A stretch of DNA of 43,499 nucleotides from JANRIG01 sp033765235 (GTDB lineage: Bacteria; Bacteroidota; Bacteroidia; Cytophagales; UBA9547): assembly GCA_033765235.1 (NCBI GenBank), contig JANRIG010000005.1, positions 1 through 43,499 on the forward strand. Reading direction: 5' to 3'. Each line of letters opens with the position of its first letter. Position 1 is the first letter of the stretch. The notes beneath the pieces are model-generated. The model searched no databases. It saw nothing but the letters and a program-made list of their open reading frames with translations, and was not told the DNA's origin. The position numbers and the translations under genes are program-made. Positions 34,683 to 43,388 of this stretch are shown one piece after another.

Positions 34683-35210
34683 ATGGTTACTGATATAGTG
34701 TTTGATTTTATAAAAATACTTCTTCCTGCTGCCATGGTACTCTATGCAGTGTTTTTGGTGGTCAAGTCATTTTTAAACAAAGAATACGAAAAAAAACTAA
34801 TTGATATTAAACTAAAAAATACAGATATCATACTCCCCATACGCTTGCAGGCCTATGAGCGAGTAGTGATGCTGCTGGAGCGCATATCGCCCAACAATCT
34901 TCTGCTGCGCGTGAGTGACCCACATATGACTTGCAGCCAGCTGCACCAAAAGCTTGTGCAAGAAATACGCAGCGAGCTCAATCACAACCTCTCGCAGCAA
35001 GTATATATGAGCGATGAGGCTTGGAATTTGGTAAAAAAGGGCATTGAAGATATAATAATTATAGTAAACACTTCTTCAGAATTAGTAGACCCAAATGCCA
35101 GAGGTATAGAATTGGCAAAAAAAATGGTGGAAAATATATTGCAAAAAAATACCGACCCTATTATGCCTGCACTTACTTATGTAAAAAACGAAATCAGGTC
35201 AGTATTTTAA
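34683..35210 (+). CDS. Conserved membrane-anchored hypothetical protein
   Basis: The 175-residue product has one N-terminal hydrophobic segment (about 10-29, IKILLPAAMVLYAVFLVVKS) and then a charged, helical domain with the conserved-looking core LPIRLQAYERVVMLLERISP (about 51-70). The domain order resembles a Bacteroidota-specific family of unknown function that I recall but cannot name with certainty. It would be anchored in the inner membrane with the helical domain probably cytoplasmic. It diverges from the HesB-like gene and precedes the TerC gene by 90 bp. Confidence 0.75.
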   Translation: MVTDIVFDFIKILLPAAMVLYAVFLVVKSFLNKEYEKKLIDIKLKNTDIILPIRLQAYERVVMLLERISPNNLLLRVSDPHMTCSQLHQKLVQEIRSELNHNLSQQVYMSDEAWNLVKKGIEDIIIIVNTSSELVDPNARGIELAKKMVENILQKNTDPIMPALTYVKNEIRSVF

Positions 35211-35277
35211 TTATATGTATTTGATTAACAAAAAAATAAAATATACGTAATAGCATTAAATCAATTGCTTATTACAT

Positions 35278-35285
35278 TATATTTG
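35278..35285 (+). promoter_or_regulatory. Candidate -7 element of the TerC-family gene
   Basis: TATATTTG matches TAnnTTTG and lies 15 bp before the ATG at 35301, implying a very short leader. No -33 TTTG is seen, and no yybP-ykoY riboswitch-like structure fits in the 90-bp gap. Confidence 0.35.
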
Positions 35286-35300
35286 CACGTTTTATAGCTA

Positions 35301-36377
35301 ATGTTTAGTAACGAATTTATCTTTTTTGCCGGCTTTATACTTTTTGTTGTAAGTATTTTGCTCATAGATTTAGGGGTTTTTTCCAAAGAGAGTAAAGCCG
35401 TAACTTTTAAAGTTGCAGCTATTTGGAGTGTGATATGGATATTGTGTGCATTGTCATTCTATACTTTCCTTAATTTTTATGGGCATATCATCCATGGTAT
35501 TTATGATATAGAGAAGTTGCAATTTGTAGTGTCTAAGTATCATAAGCACTTGATCATTAACCCGTCTGATTTTGCAGAGAGCCTTTCGCAATACAGAGCA
35601 GTGCAGTCATTAGAGTTTATCACAGGCTATCTGGTAGAATATGCCCTATCAGTTGACAATATTTTTGTGATGATGCTCATATTTTCCAGTTTCAATGTAC
35701 GTGAAAAATATTACAAAAAAGTGCTTTTTTGGGGCATATTGGGGGCTATCATCATGCGTTTTACTTTTATTTTTTCGGGTTCGGCACTCATAAGCAGGTT
35801 TGACTGGATATTGTACATATTCGGCGTATTGCTGGTTTTCACCGGTGGCAAAATGTTTTTTTCCAAAGAAGAAGATGAAACTATTGATACTGAAAAGCAC
35901 CCCATAGTAAAGTTTTGCACCAAATATTTTCCTGTATTTCCCAAATATGTGAGCGACAGATTTTTTATCAAACGCAAAAGTAAATTTATGATTACCCCAT
36001 TATTTGTAGTCATCTTGATTATCGAGTTTACCGACCTGATATTTGCCATAGACTCTGTACCTGCTGTATTTGCAGTGACCAAAGACCCTTATATTGTGTT
36101 TTTTTCCAATATTTTTGCCATATTAGGGTTGCGCTCTATGTTTTTCTTTTTGGCCAATGTATTGCCACTTTTTCATTACCTCAAAACCGGCCTGGCATTT
36201 TTGCTTATATTTATAGGTCTCAAAATGTTGGTGCACGAGTTTTTGTCGCACATAGGCTTTACCACTGCTCACTCGCTTTATGTAATCATAGGTATATTAG
36301 GTCTTAGTATAGCTACCTCATTGCTATTTCCGCCAAAGCACAAAGAGGAGGAAGAAGAAGTACATGCAAGTGTCTGA
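35301..36377 (+). CDS. TerC/Alx-family integral membrane protein
   Basis: The 358-residue product has about eight or nine transmembrane segments and the TerC signature: EYALSVDNIFVMM (about residues 112-124) and FAIDSVPAVFAVT, both with conserved acidic residues in membrane segments. Family members export Mn2+ or take part in metal handling and tellurite resistance. The tail is acidic (KHKEEEEEV). It converges with the Gfo/Idh gene over an 80-bp gap. No other ter gene is present, so a metal role is likelier than tellurite resistance. Confidence 0.9.
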   Translation: MFSNEFIFFAGFILFVVSILLIDLGVFSKESKAVTFKVAAIWSVIWILCALSFYTFLNFYGHIIHGIYDIEKLQFVVSKYHKHLIINPSDFAESLSQYRAVQSLEFITGYLVEYALSVDNIFVMMLIFSSFNVREKYYKKVLFWGILGAIIMRFTFIFSGSALISRFDWILYIFGVLLVFTGGKMFFSKEEDETIDTEKHPIVKFCTKYFPVFPKYVSDRFFIKRKSKFMITPLFVVILIIEFTDLIFAIDSVPAVFAVTKDPYIVFFSNIFAILGLRSMFFFLANVLPLFHYLKTGLAFLLIFIGLKMLVHEFLSHIGFTTAHSLYVIIGILGLSIATSLLFPPKHKEEEEEVHASV

Positions 36378-36457
36378 TATTGAAGCTATTTGATGCATTA
36401 ATAATATCATTAAGGATTTTCACGTTAAAAATTTTACAGGGTCATTTTTATAATACA

Positions 36458-37843
36458 TCATGGTCTTTTAGCCATTAGTACTATATCTGTAAGTTCATTT
36501 ATCTTCACTATCCTCTTTTCTTCGATAGATTTGCGTGCCGCTATGCCTACTAATATACTCATGGCTCCATCGCGAGTGCCTGCTGCATGGCGGTAGGGGT
36601 CAGGGCTGTTAGGATTTTTGAATATTTTGTCGTGCAATCTGGCATCGCCTCCGCCATGCCCACCTTTGCTCAAGGGTACCTTTATCAGCTCGTGTTTATC
36701 AAAATTTTTGTTTATGTATATCCTTTCATAATATTCCTGAGTTTGAGCAGAATTTTGTGCAAACTCTTTGGCGTGTAGCAACTCTTGATTCACAGCATCA
36801 TTTTCCCAAGGTATGCCTTCGGTGCTGTCAAGCCTGCCTTCTTTGCCGTTAAATGCCAGTCGCCACCCTTCATAGGGCGAGTAAGTTGTAAGCGAATAGT
36901 TGAGCAATACTCCGTTTGCATACTTTACTTGCACACTCATTTTGTCATATATATCTATGTCTTCTCTGAATACACAGGCATCGCGCAGGTAGCCATCATG
37001 TTTTTCATTTGCCACATATAGGTCCATTTTCATGGCATCGTTGGTGATATTGTTGTAAAACTTACATTCATTTTTGTAGTTGCATACCCTACAATGGGTA
37101 GCACGATATTTTCCGTTTTTGCCATAGTGGTCAAGGCTGCCATATGCCATCACCTCTACAGGGTCTGAGTCTATAAGCCAATTCATAAGGTCAAAATGGT
37201 GGGTAGATTTGTGCACCAATAGGGTGCCACCTTTGGCCTTGTATGCATGCCATCTGCGAAAATAGTCTGCCCCATGATATACATTGAGATACCAATTAAA
37301 GTCTACTGACACAGTCTCACCAATCACATTTTTTGCAAGTTGCTCTTTAATGGCAGTGAATAGTGTGCCATATCTGTAATTGAACCCTACTATTACTTTT
37401 TTGCCCGTGCGCTTTTCGGCATCTAATATAGCTTTGCACTTTACCTCATCTGTAGTCATGGGTTTTTCGGTCATTACATTCACCCCCATTTCCAGTGCTT
37501 TTACTATATATTCGTGGTGTGTGGCATCTACGGTGGTCACTATCACAGTATCCGGTTTGGTGGTTTTTACCATAAGTTCAAAATCAGTAAACACTAGGCA
37601 TTGTACACCTATGTACTTTTGGGCAAATTGCACCCTGCCCGGATTTATATCGCAAAGCCCTACAAACTCCATGGTATCTTTGTAGTTGTCTTGCACACTT
37701 TTGCCCCAAAAAGTGATACCCCTTATGCCTGTGCCTACCATAGCCAATCGCATTTTGGACGGTGCTGAGGACAATATTTGGGGCAATAAGGTAGTGCCTG
37801 CTACCGTCAGTATTGAGTTTCTGGCAAATGTTCTACGTTTCAT
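36458..37843 (-). CDS. Exported Gfo/Idh/MocA-family oxidoreductase
   Basis: The 461-residue product starts MKRRTFARNSILTVAG, a twin-arginine-like signal. The Rossmann fold has GTGIRG (37-42), EKP (126-128) and the H215-x-x-D218 pair of THHFDLMNWL, typical of NAD(P)-dependent sugar oxidoreductases. A cysteine cluster C251-x2-C254-x5-C260 (HCRVCNYKNEC) resembles a metal-binding knuckle. Exported members of this family oxidise sugar rings, for example at C3 in 3-keto-glycoside pathways. It is divergent from the MFS gene and its promoter (37884-37915) is the best in the window. The substrate is unknown. Confidence 0.88.
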   Translation of the reverse strand: MKRRTFARNSILTVAGTTLLPQILSSAPSKMRLAMVGTGIRGITFWGKSVQDNYKDTMEFVGLCDINPGRVQFAQKYIGVQCLVFTDFELMVKTTKPDTVIVTTVDATHHEYIVKALEMGVNVMTEKPMTTDEVKCKAILDAEKRTGKKVIVGFNYRYGTLFTAIKEQLAKNVIGETVSVDFNWYLNVYHGADYFRRWHAYKAKGGTLLVHKSTHHFDLMNWLIDSDPVEVMAYGSLDHYGKNGKYRATHCRVCNYKNECKFYNNITNDAMKMDLYVANEKHDGYLRDACVFREDIDIYDKMSVQVKYANGVLLNYSLTTYSPYEGWRLAFNGKEGRLDSTEGIPWENDAVNQELLHAKEFAQNSAQTQEYYERIYINKNFDKHELIKVPLSKGGHGGGDARLHDKIFKNPNSPDPYRHAAGTRDGAMSILVGIAARKSIEEKRIVKINELTDIVLMAKRP

Positions 37844-37883
37844 AGTGTATTATTATTAGGGTAAAAAAATGAATAAAATGATA

Positions 37884-37915
37884 CAAAATTATACAATGAT
37901 ATATTAGCAGACAAA
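37884..37915 (-). promoter_or_regulatory. Promoter of the Gfo/Idh gene (-33 and -7)
   Basis: On the minus strand a -33-like TTTG (37915-37912) is followed 20 bp later by the -7 element TAATTTTG (37891-37884), the textbook Bacteroidota spacing. The expected start of transcription is about 34 bp before the start codon at 37843. Confidence 0.6.
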
Positions 37916-37967
37916 ATTCAAAAAAAAACATTACAAAAATTATTTTTATTTGTAAAATATTAAGTGA

Positions 37968-37975
37968 TACATTTG
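37968..37975 (+). promoter_or_regulatory. Candidate -7 element of the MFS gene
   Basis: TACATTTG matches TAnnTTTG. A TTTG at 37949-37952 lies 15 bp upstream. It places the transcript start at about 37982, downstream of the GTG at 37964, and so supports the ATG at 38015 as the true start of the MFS gene. Confidence 0.45.
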
Positions 37976-38014
37976 CTTATATTATTTTGTACTTTTAAAT
38001 ATAATTCATACATT

Positions 38015-39184
38015 ATGGATAGTGTAACAGATAAAAAAAATCTCTTCATATCAAGTTGTATATCATTGATAGTCACAGCGTTATCATTTGGACTTAGGGC
38101 CGGCTTCATAGAGTCTTGGAAGGCAGACTTTGCACTCACCAATGAACAGACAGGTTGGATAACAGGTACCGCATTTTACGGCTTTACATTAGCCATGATA
38201 TTTGGTGGACCCCTTTGCGACGTAATAGGTCTGAAACGTATCATATATATAGCATTTACAGGACATTTGGCAGGTATTGTACTCACTATTTTTGCCAATG
38301 ATTTTTGGACATTATATATATCAACGCTATTTATCGGTATAGCCAATGGCATGGTAGAGGCCTCATGCAATCCATTGATAGCTACCATTTACTCCGGAGA
38401 AAAAACCAAAATGCTCAACAGGTTTCACATGTGGTTTCCGGGGGGTATTGTCATAGGAGGGTTGTTAGGTTACTTTCTAGGACAAATGGGCATAAGCTGG
38501 CGTATGCAAATGCTGGTAATGCTGCTACCTACAATGGCATATGGAGCTATGTTTTTTAGACTTCAATTTCCTGTCACTGAGCGTGTTGCATCAGGAGTGT
38601 CTACAGGCGACATGTTTAAAGCATGCCTTTCTCCATTATTTATATTTATGATTTTGTGTATGTTCATCACTGCTTCTACAGAGTTGGGTACAGGGCAGCT
38701 CATAAGCACACTTTTGGGAGGTACGGGTGTATCTCCTATGCTGGTTTTGGTATTTATCAATGGCATAATGATGGTAGGGCGCACCTATGCAGGCGAATTT
38801 GTGCACAAAGTATCCCCGGCAGGTATGTTATTATTCTCAGCCGTATTCTCTACCATAGGGCTTTTTGGACTTAGCTTTGCAACAGGCTATGCCACCTTTG
38901 GTGCAGCCTTAATATTTGCCATTGGGGTATGCTTTTTTTGGCCTACCATGCTCAGTTTTGTAGCTGAATATTTGCCCAAGACAGGCGCATTAGGTCTCTC
39001 GCTCATGGGAGGAGCAGGTATGCTTTCTGTGTCTTTTGTGCTACCTGTATTGGGCAGCCTGCTCGACAACCAGTCTGGGGCTGATACTCTCAGAGGCTTT
39101 GCACTATTGCCTGCAGCACTTATTTTACTATTTGCAGGTTTATTCGTTTATTCCAAAAAATTAACCCCTTCATCCCATGCGTAA
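38015..39184 (+). CDS. MFS-family sugar transporter
   Basis: The product of 389 residues has about twelve transmembrane segments. The frame can be read from a GTG at 37964, but the ATG at 38015 is preferred: the GTG precedes the likely transcription start and adds an unneeded hydrophobic tail. Features include NEQTGWITGTAFYGF early and an inter-helix loop GGPLCDVIGLKR typical of the MFS cytoplasmic motif. It is similar to the sugar-porter-like MFS proteins found beside Gfo/Idh and isomerase genes. It should carry a product or substrate of the neighbouring exported enzymes across the inner membrane. It overlaps the next gene by 8 bp. Confidence 0.88.
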   Translation: MDSVTDKKNLFISSCISLIVTALSFGLRAGFIESWKADFALTNEQTGWITGTAFYGFTLAMIFGGPLCDVIGLKRIIYIAFTGHLAGIVLTIFANDFWTLYISTLFIGIANGMVEASCNPLIATIYSGEKTKMLNRFHMWFPGGIVIGGLLGYFLGQMGISWRMQMLVMLLPTMAYGAMFFRLQFPVTERVASGVSTGDMFKACLSPLFIFMILCMFITASTELGTGQLISTLLGGTGVSPMLVLVFINGIMMVGRTYAGEFVHKVSPAGMLLFSAVFSTIGLFGLSFATGYATFGAALIFAIGVCFFWPTMLSFVAEYLPKTGALGLSLMGGAGMLSVSFVLPVLGSLLDNQSGADTLRGFALLPAALILLFAGLFVYSKKLTPSSHA

Positions 39185-40046
39185 ACTCACTCGGAGAGAT
39201 TTTCTGATAATTTCAGGTACAGCCACAGCTAGTACATTTGTATTGCCCAAAGTATCTATGGCAGACAATGTAAAAAACATTGGTATTCAGGCATATACAC
39301 TGCGTGATAATATGGCCAAAGACCCAGCTGCCACTTTGAAAGCAATAGCTGATGCCGGCTACAGCTACGTAGAAGGTTACACTACAGACAAAGGTATGTT
39401 TTTTGGCTACGGAGTAGCCGATTTCAAAAAAATGCTGGCAGACCTAGGTCTCAAAATGGTGAGTACACACAGTGGCATAGTAAATAGTGATACAGAAGTA
39501 GAAAGCCATCAGAAAAAGCTGGCAGACGCTGCTGAGGCAGGTCTCAAATACATAGTACTGCCTTGGATAGGAGAAGAATACAGAAAAACAGCCAATGACG
39601 TGAAAACGCTGGCCTCAAAATTAAACAATACCGCAAAACTTGCCAAAAGTGCAGGACTAACCCAATGCTATCACAATCATGATTTTGAGTTTTCATCTGT
39701 GGACGGGCAGGTTATATATGATATATTGCTGAAAGAAACAGACCCTTCGCTCGTAAAATTTGAACTTGATATATATTGGATAACCAAGGCACAAAAAGAC
39801 CCATTGGCATACTTCTCTAAGTATCCTATGAGATTTCCACTCTGGCATGTAAAAGATATGGCCAAAAACGACAGAAACCTTAATACAGAAGTAGGTAATG
39901 GCAGCATAGATTGGAAACCTATTTTTCAAAAATCCAAACTATGTGGGCTGGAGTATCCGTTGGTAGAGCAAGAAAATAACTATATCCCCGACTTCAATGG
40001 TAGTGTAAAAGCCAGTGCCGACTATCTTAAAAAATTTGTGTATTAA
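39177..40046 (+). CDS. Tat-exported sugar phosphate isomerase/epimerase-like TIM barrel
   Basis: The 289-residue product opens MRKLTRRDFLIISGTATAST, a strong twin-arginine signal (TRRDFL), so it is exported folded. The rest is an AP-endonuclease-2/xylose-isomerase-like TIM barrel with typical metal-site segments CYHNHDFEF, FELDIYWI, WHVKDM and VEQEN. Family members isomerise or epimerise sugars, and some act as lyases in 3-keto-glycoside breakdown. The start overlaps the MFS stop by 8 bp, which supports one transcript. Export by Tat, used for folded or cofactor-containing enzymes, fits with the exported Gfo/Idh neighbour. Confidence 0.9.
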   Translation: MRKLTRRDFLIISGTATASTFVLPKVSMADNVKNIGIQAYTLRDNMAKDPAATLKAIADAGYSYVEGYTTDKGMFFGYGVADFKKMLADLGLKMVSTHSGIVNSDTEVESHQKKLADAAEAGLKYIVLPWIGEEYRKTANDVKTLASKLNNTAKLAKSAGLTQCYHNHDFEFSSVDGQVIYDILLKETDPSLVKFELDIYWITKAQKDPLAYFSKYPMRFPLWHVKDMAKNDRNLNTEVGNGSIDWKPIFQKSKLCGLEYPLVEQENNYIPDFNGSVKASADYLKKFVY

Positions 40047-40099
40047 GCACATATTCTGTCCGATAGAACATATAGCAATGTAACTTTCGTATTATTATT

Positions 40100-40120
40100 T
40101 AAGGTATTGAAAAAACCTTA
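40100..40120. terminator. Weak hairpin between convergent genes
   Basis: A 6-bp stem, TAAGGT at 40100-40105 and ACCTTA at 40115-40120, with a 9-nt loop, lies in the 131-bp gap between the isomerase gene and the convergent jelly-roll gene. It is weak and lacks a clear T tract. Confidence 0.25.
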
Positions 40121-40177
40121 TGGATGTTACCATTCCATGATACAATTATAATAATTCTATCATTACTATAATTACTG

Positions 40178-41335
40178 TTATGGTGCAAAGCCCTTTGCCA
40201 CACTACCCATTAGTATATTGCCTGCTGTGTCTATGATTTTGTAATGGATAAAATATGCTCCGCTAAAGGCAGGTTTAAATTTATAGGTTAATATTTTAGT
40301 ACCTCCTTTCACAATAGTGAGAGGTTGCAATATTTTGTCTTCTATTTTATAAGTATCGCTTACAAGTTCAAGGCTCATGGTGCCTGTGATATCTATATTG
40401 GAATGGTTGATCACTTCCATGTCATACACAAAATCACTATTGGCTCCGCTTTTATTGGTTATATATAACATATCTGACAAGCCTGCATCTTCAAATGTGA
40501 GTTTAGAAAACATAATCTCATCTTTGGGATTGTTTTTGGCTAAATATATGGTTAGGGTTTCTGCCGGAGTCCATTTCAACATTGTATTAGGTACAAAAAT
40601 TCGGTGAGCATTGGGTGTATTACTCTCGGTTATGAGTTTGTCGTTTATAAAAAATTTTACATTTCCCGGCAGGTTTGTATTAAGTATCAAGCCATTGTTT
40701 TTGGCAGCATTGGTTTTGAGATTGGCAGGTAGTTGCACATTTTTTGTCCATATTTCATAATCTTTGGGTAATGTGAAGGTGGGAACTTCTTTTTCTGCAG
40801 GTCTGAAATCAATATCATTGGGTACACATATGAGGTATGGTCCTTTGTAGAAGCCTCCGTTTTCGAGGTGGTCATACAGCCTCACGGCAATGATATTTTC
40901 TTTGTCCCACAGCACCTCATTAGGGTTTATTTTATACATTCTAAATGTATAAAAACCTTGTATATAGCTGTCGGGGGGCAGCTTGCCGGACTCACCAACC
41001 ATCTTACCGTTAAAAAAACCTTGATCACTGTCGTCAATACCACCCAATACTAAGTTGATATAACCATATTTTAGTGCATTGGCTTTGAATGAGGAAGGAA
41101 TTACAACTTTTTTTCTAAACCAAGCAAAGCCCTTGAAATCAGGATATCCCAAGTCTTCTACAATGCCCAACTTGGGCATAGTTTTCCAATTATTATCATC
41201 TGTGCTGAGCTGTGCCCATGATACATTGTCGCCAAATTCAAATTTCCAGTTTTGCGAAATGTCTATATTTTGTGATACAGCAGTATATACAGACAATATG
41301 CTGATTATGAAGATGATATAAGCTTTTTTTGACAT
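40178..41335 (-). CDS. Secreted jelly-roll sugar-binding protein, GH2-like, no catalytic domain
   Basis: The 385-residue product has a signal peptide (about 1-21, ending TAVSQ). Residues about 25-180 match the sugar-binding jelly-roll of GH2-like enzymes: ISQNWKFEFGDNVSWAQLS, FAWFRKKVVIP, LGGIDDSDQGFFNGKMVGES and NIIAVRLYDHLENGG. The rest is beta-rich, with an Ig-like end. No catalytic barrel is seen, so it is probably a binding or accessory protein. It lies 12 bp downstream of the GH127 gene on the same strand, so they likely form an operon. Confidence 0.82.
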   Translation of the reverse strand: MSKKAYIIFIISILSVYTAVSQNIDISQNWKFEFGDNVSWAQLSTDDNNWKTMPKLGIVEDLGYPDFKGFAWFRKKVVIPSSFKANALKYGYINLVLGGIDDSDQGFFNGKMVGESGKLPPDSYIQGFYTFRMYKINPNEVLWDKENIIAVRLYDHLENGGFYKGPYLICVPNDIDFRPAEKEVPTFTLPKDYEIWTKNVQLPANLKTNAAKNNGLILNTNLPGNVKFFINDKLITESNTPNAHRIFVPNTMLKWTPAETLTIYLAKNNPKDEIMFSKLTFEDAGLSDMLYITNKSGANSDFVYDMEVINHSNIDITGTMSLELVSDTYKIEDKILQPLTIVKGGTKILTYKFKPAFSGAYFIHYKIIDTAGNILMGSVAKGFAP

Positions 41336-41347
41336 AATTTTATACCG

Positions 41348-43201
41348 CTATTTTACATTCAGTTTGGGCATTTGCAGCCATACTCCTACTTCCGAGGCAT
41401 TTTGTCCGGCTTCTGCAAAAGGTACTAAGGTCACTTTTTGTGATTTGCCATTTATATTCAACTCGGCCGTGTAGGCTTGCTTCCATGACCAATCGTTGGG
41501 CAAGGTTGATGAAGCATCTGTAAGTGTAATGTCAAAATTTGTGCTACTCACCTCATTCACAGTGCCATTATAAGCATTGAGACTGGCATCGAATGCCAAT
41601 ACTTGCGGACCTCTTTTGATAGCTACATGGTTGGGGTATGACTTACCGCCTGGTATCACTTGCGTAGCTATGTCAAACGATATCACCACTTTGTCATTTT
41701 GTTTCCAAGTGCGCGAAATGGGTAGTAGTGTACCTGATTTTCCAGAGATAGTTTCACCGTTTGTCATTACTTTGAAATTGCTGCTCCATGCAGGTACTCT
41801 GAAATTCAGCGTAAATTTTTTGGGGTTAGATATAGATATTGTATAGTTTAATATACCATCGTGCGGGAATTTGCTATCAGATTTCAGGAATAGTGATATT
41901 TTTTCGCCGTCTGCAGCTACAATTGTGTCAGTACAAGCACCGCTTTCATACATGAGTACAGATAAGTTGCCATGTATTTTTCCTATCACCATATCCGGTA
42001 TCATGGATATGCCTCTTGGTATGCTGGATAGGCAGCATGAGTAGCCTTGATCACATTTATGAGGTTTTTTGCCTTGCAGTGCAGTGTAGTAGCTCACACA
42101 CCCTGTGACGGGGTTTTCGGCAGCCGTCAAGTGATTATATACAGCTCTTTCTATTTCTTCGGCATATTTCACTTCGCCCGATATGCATAGCATTTGGTAG
42201 CAGTATTGTATCCAAGTAGTGGTCACACAGCCTTCGCCCATGTGGGCATCATTGTCTGCCGGCAATATATTGTCTTCTTTGAAATGTTCATAAGAACTGG
42301 CGGTGCCCGTGATGTATAACCTATTGAGCCTGATGTCATTCCATGCGGTTTGTAGAGCTTTATAGTATTTTTCTTCGCCTGTGAGTGTATAATATTTGGC
42401 TATTCCTACCAAGCACGACATCATTTCATAGGCCTTGGCATTGCCTACTTTGGTCACTTTGCCGTATTTTTCTAAGTTTGAGATTATTTTAGGGCCATTG
42501 TCTTGCTCCCAAGCTCTTAATATATATTGAGCAAATTGCAAATATTTCACATTGCCTGTGTAGCGATATAGGTCTATCATGGGTTCTAATATAGAGCCTG
42601 ATGCCATGCCTACATGGTGCCCCGATTTCATAAGGTCTGCCTGCCCCGGCTGGTCGCCAAAGGTGGTGCAAATGAGGTCTGCTGCTTTGCTCGCAGTCTG
42701 TAGAGCTCTTTTATCGCCTGTCACTTGATAGTAATTGAGTAAGCCTATGATACAATATTTGTGTGCCCACACATCCCACTCGCTCCAGTAGTCGGCAGGC
42801 AGGTAGGTACCTATGTAGCCGTTGGGCAACTGGGTGGCTATGTATTTGGTCACCATTTCGTCCATCAGCTTTTTGAGTCGTGCATCGCGGCTGTATCTGT
42901 AGGTGAGAGATGCTGAGAATAAAAATTTGCCTACATGCTCGCCTATCCATACTTGTGTGCCGGGGCGTTTTTTGAAACCTGACAACAGTATGGCAGAGTC
43001 TATGTTTAGCAGTCTTTTTTCAAGGTTAATGTTTACCCTATGTCCTAAAAGGCCTTGCAGATTTATGAGGCGAGTAGGTTCAAATTTGGATTTTATGGCA
43101 TTGGGTAATATTGGTTGATATTCAACAAAAGGATCTAATCCGGCAAGTGTTTTAGCATATGCCATTAGCATAAATGTGAGTATTAACAGGGAATATTTCA
43201 T
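41348..43201 (-). CDS. GH127-type beta-L-arabinofuranosidase-like glycoside hydrolase
   Basis: The 617-residue product has a signal peptide (about 1-20), an (alpha/alpha)6-like catalytic region and a beta-rich tail. The metal and nucleophile site of GH127 enzymes (known from bifidobacterial HypBA1) is preserved: E323-G-C325 (GEGC) and C389-C390 (YSCC). These enzymes use a Zn-bound cysteine nucleophile to release L-arabinofuranose from plant glycoproteins and polymers; related families have other specificities. It heads an operon with the jelly-roll protein. Confidence 0.92.
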   Translation of the reverse strand: MKYSLLILTFMLMAYAKTLAGLDPFVEYQPILPNAIKSKFEPTRLINLQGLLGHRVNINLEKRLLNIDSAILLSGFKKRPGTQVWIGEHVGKFLFSASLTYRYSRDARLKKLMDEMVTKYIATQLPNGYIGTYLPADYWSEWDVWAHKYCIIGLLNYYQVTGDKRALQTASKAADLICTTFGDQPGQADLMKSGHHVGMASGSILEPMIDLYRYTGNVKYLQFAQYILRAWEQDNGPKIISNLEKYGKVTKVGNAKAYEMMSCLVGIAKYYTLTGEEKYYKALQTAWNDIRLNRLYITGTASSYEHFKEDNILPADNDAHMGEGCVTTTWIQYCYQMLCISGEVKYAEEIERAVYNHLTAAENPVTGCVSYYTALQGKKPHKCDQGYSCCLSSIPRGISMIPDMVIGKIHGNLSVLMYESGACTDTIVAADGEKISLFLKSDSKFPHDGILNYTISISNPKKFTLNFRVPAWSSNFKVMTNGETISGKSGTLLPISRTWKQNDKVVISFDIATQVIPGGKSYPNHVAIKRGPQVLAFDASLNAYNGTVNEVSSTNFDITLTDASSTLPNDWSWKQAYTAELNINGKSQKVTLVPFAEAGQNASEVGVWLQMPKLNVK

Positions 43202-43214
43202 ATTTATTTTTGGG

Positions 43215-43222
43215 CAAATGTA
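43215..43222 (-). promoter_or_regulatory. Candidate -7 element of the GH127 operon
   Basis: On the minus strand TACATTTG matches TAnnTTTG, only 13 bp before the start codon, implying a very short leader. TTG at 43248-43246 lies 23 bp upstream, at the edge of the usual -33 spacing. Confidence 0.4.
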
Positions 43223-43347
43223 TTAATATTTAGTATTTGTAATAGCAATAATCAATAATTTTTCACTGATTAGAATATAAGTACTAAACTTAGCTTTTGT
43301 GTCCAAGTATTAATTACTCTATTAGGGGAATTTTGAATGAGTAAATG

Positions 43348-43363
43348 ATTAAATCTTCAATTT
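43348..43363. repeat. Dispersed intergenic 16-mer, copy 2
   Basis: The 16-mer ATTAAATCTTCAATTT also present at 2680-2695; GAATTTTGAATG precedes both copies. It lies between the damaged secreted-protein end and the GH127 promoter. Confidence 0.45.
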
Positions 43364-43388
43364 ACATTTTAAACTTTACACTTTGCCC

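Noticed and set aside
35211..35300. Manganese (yybP-ykoY) riboswitch before the TerC-family gene
   Set aside because: The gap is only 90 bp, very AT-rich, and shows none of the paired conserved segments of that riboswitch.
37964..38014. N-terminal extension of the MFS protein from the GTG at 37964
   Set aside because: The GTG lies upstream of the likely transcription start set by the TACATTTG element at 37968, and the added residues are not typical of the family.
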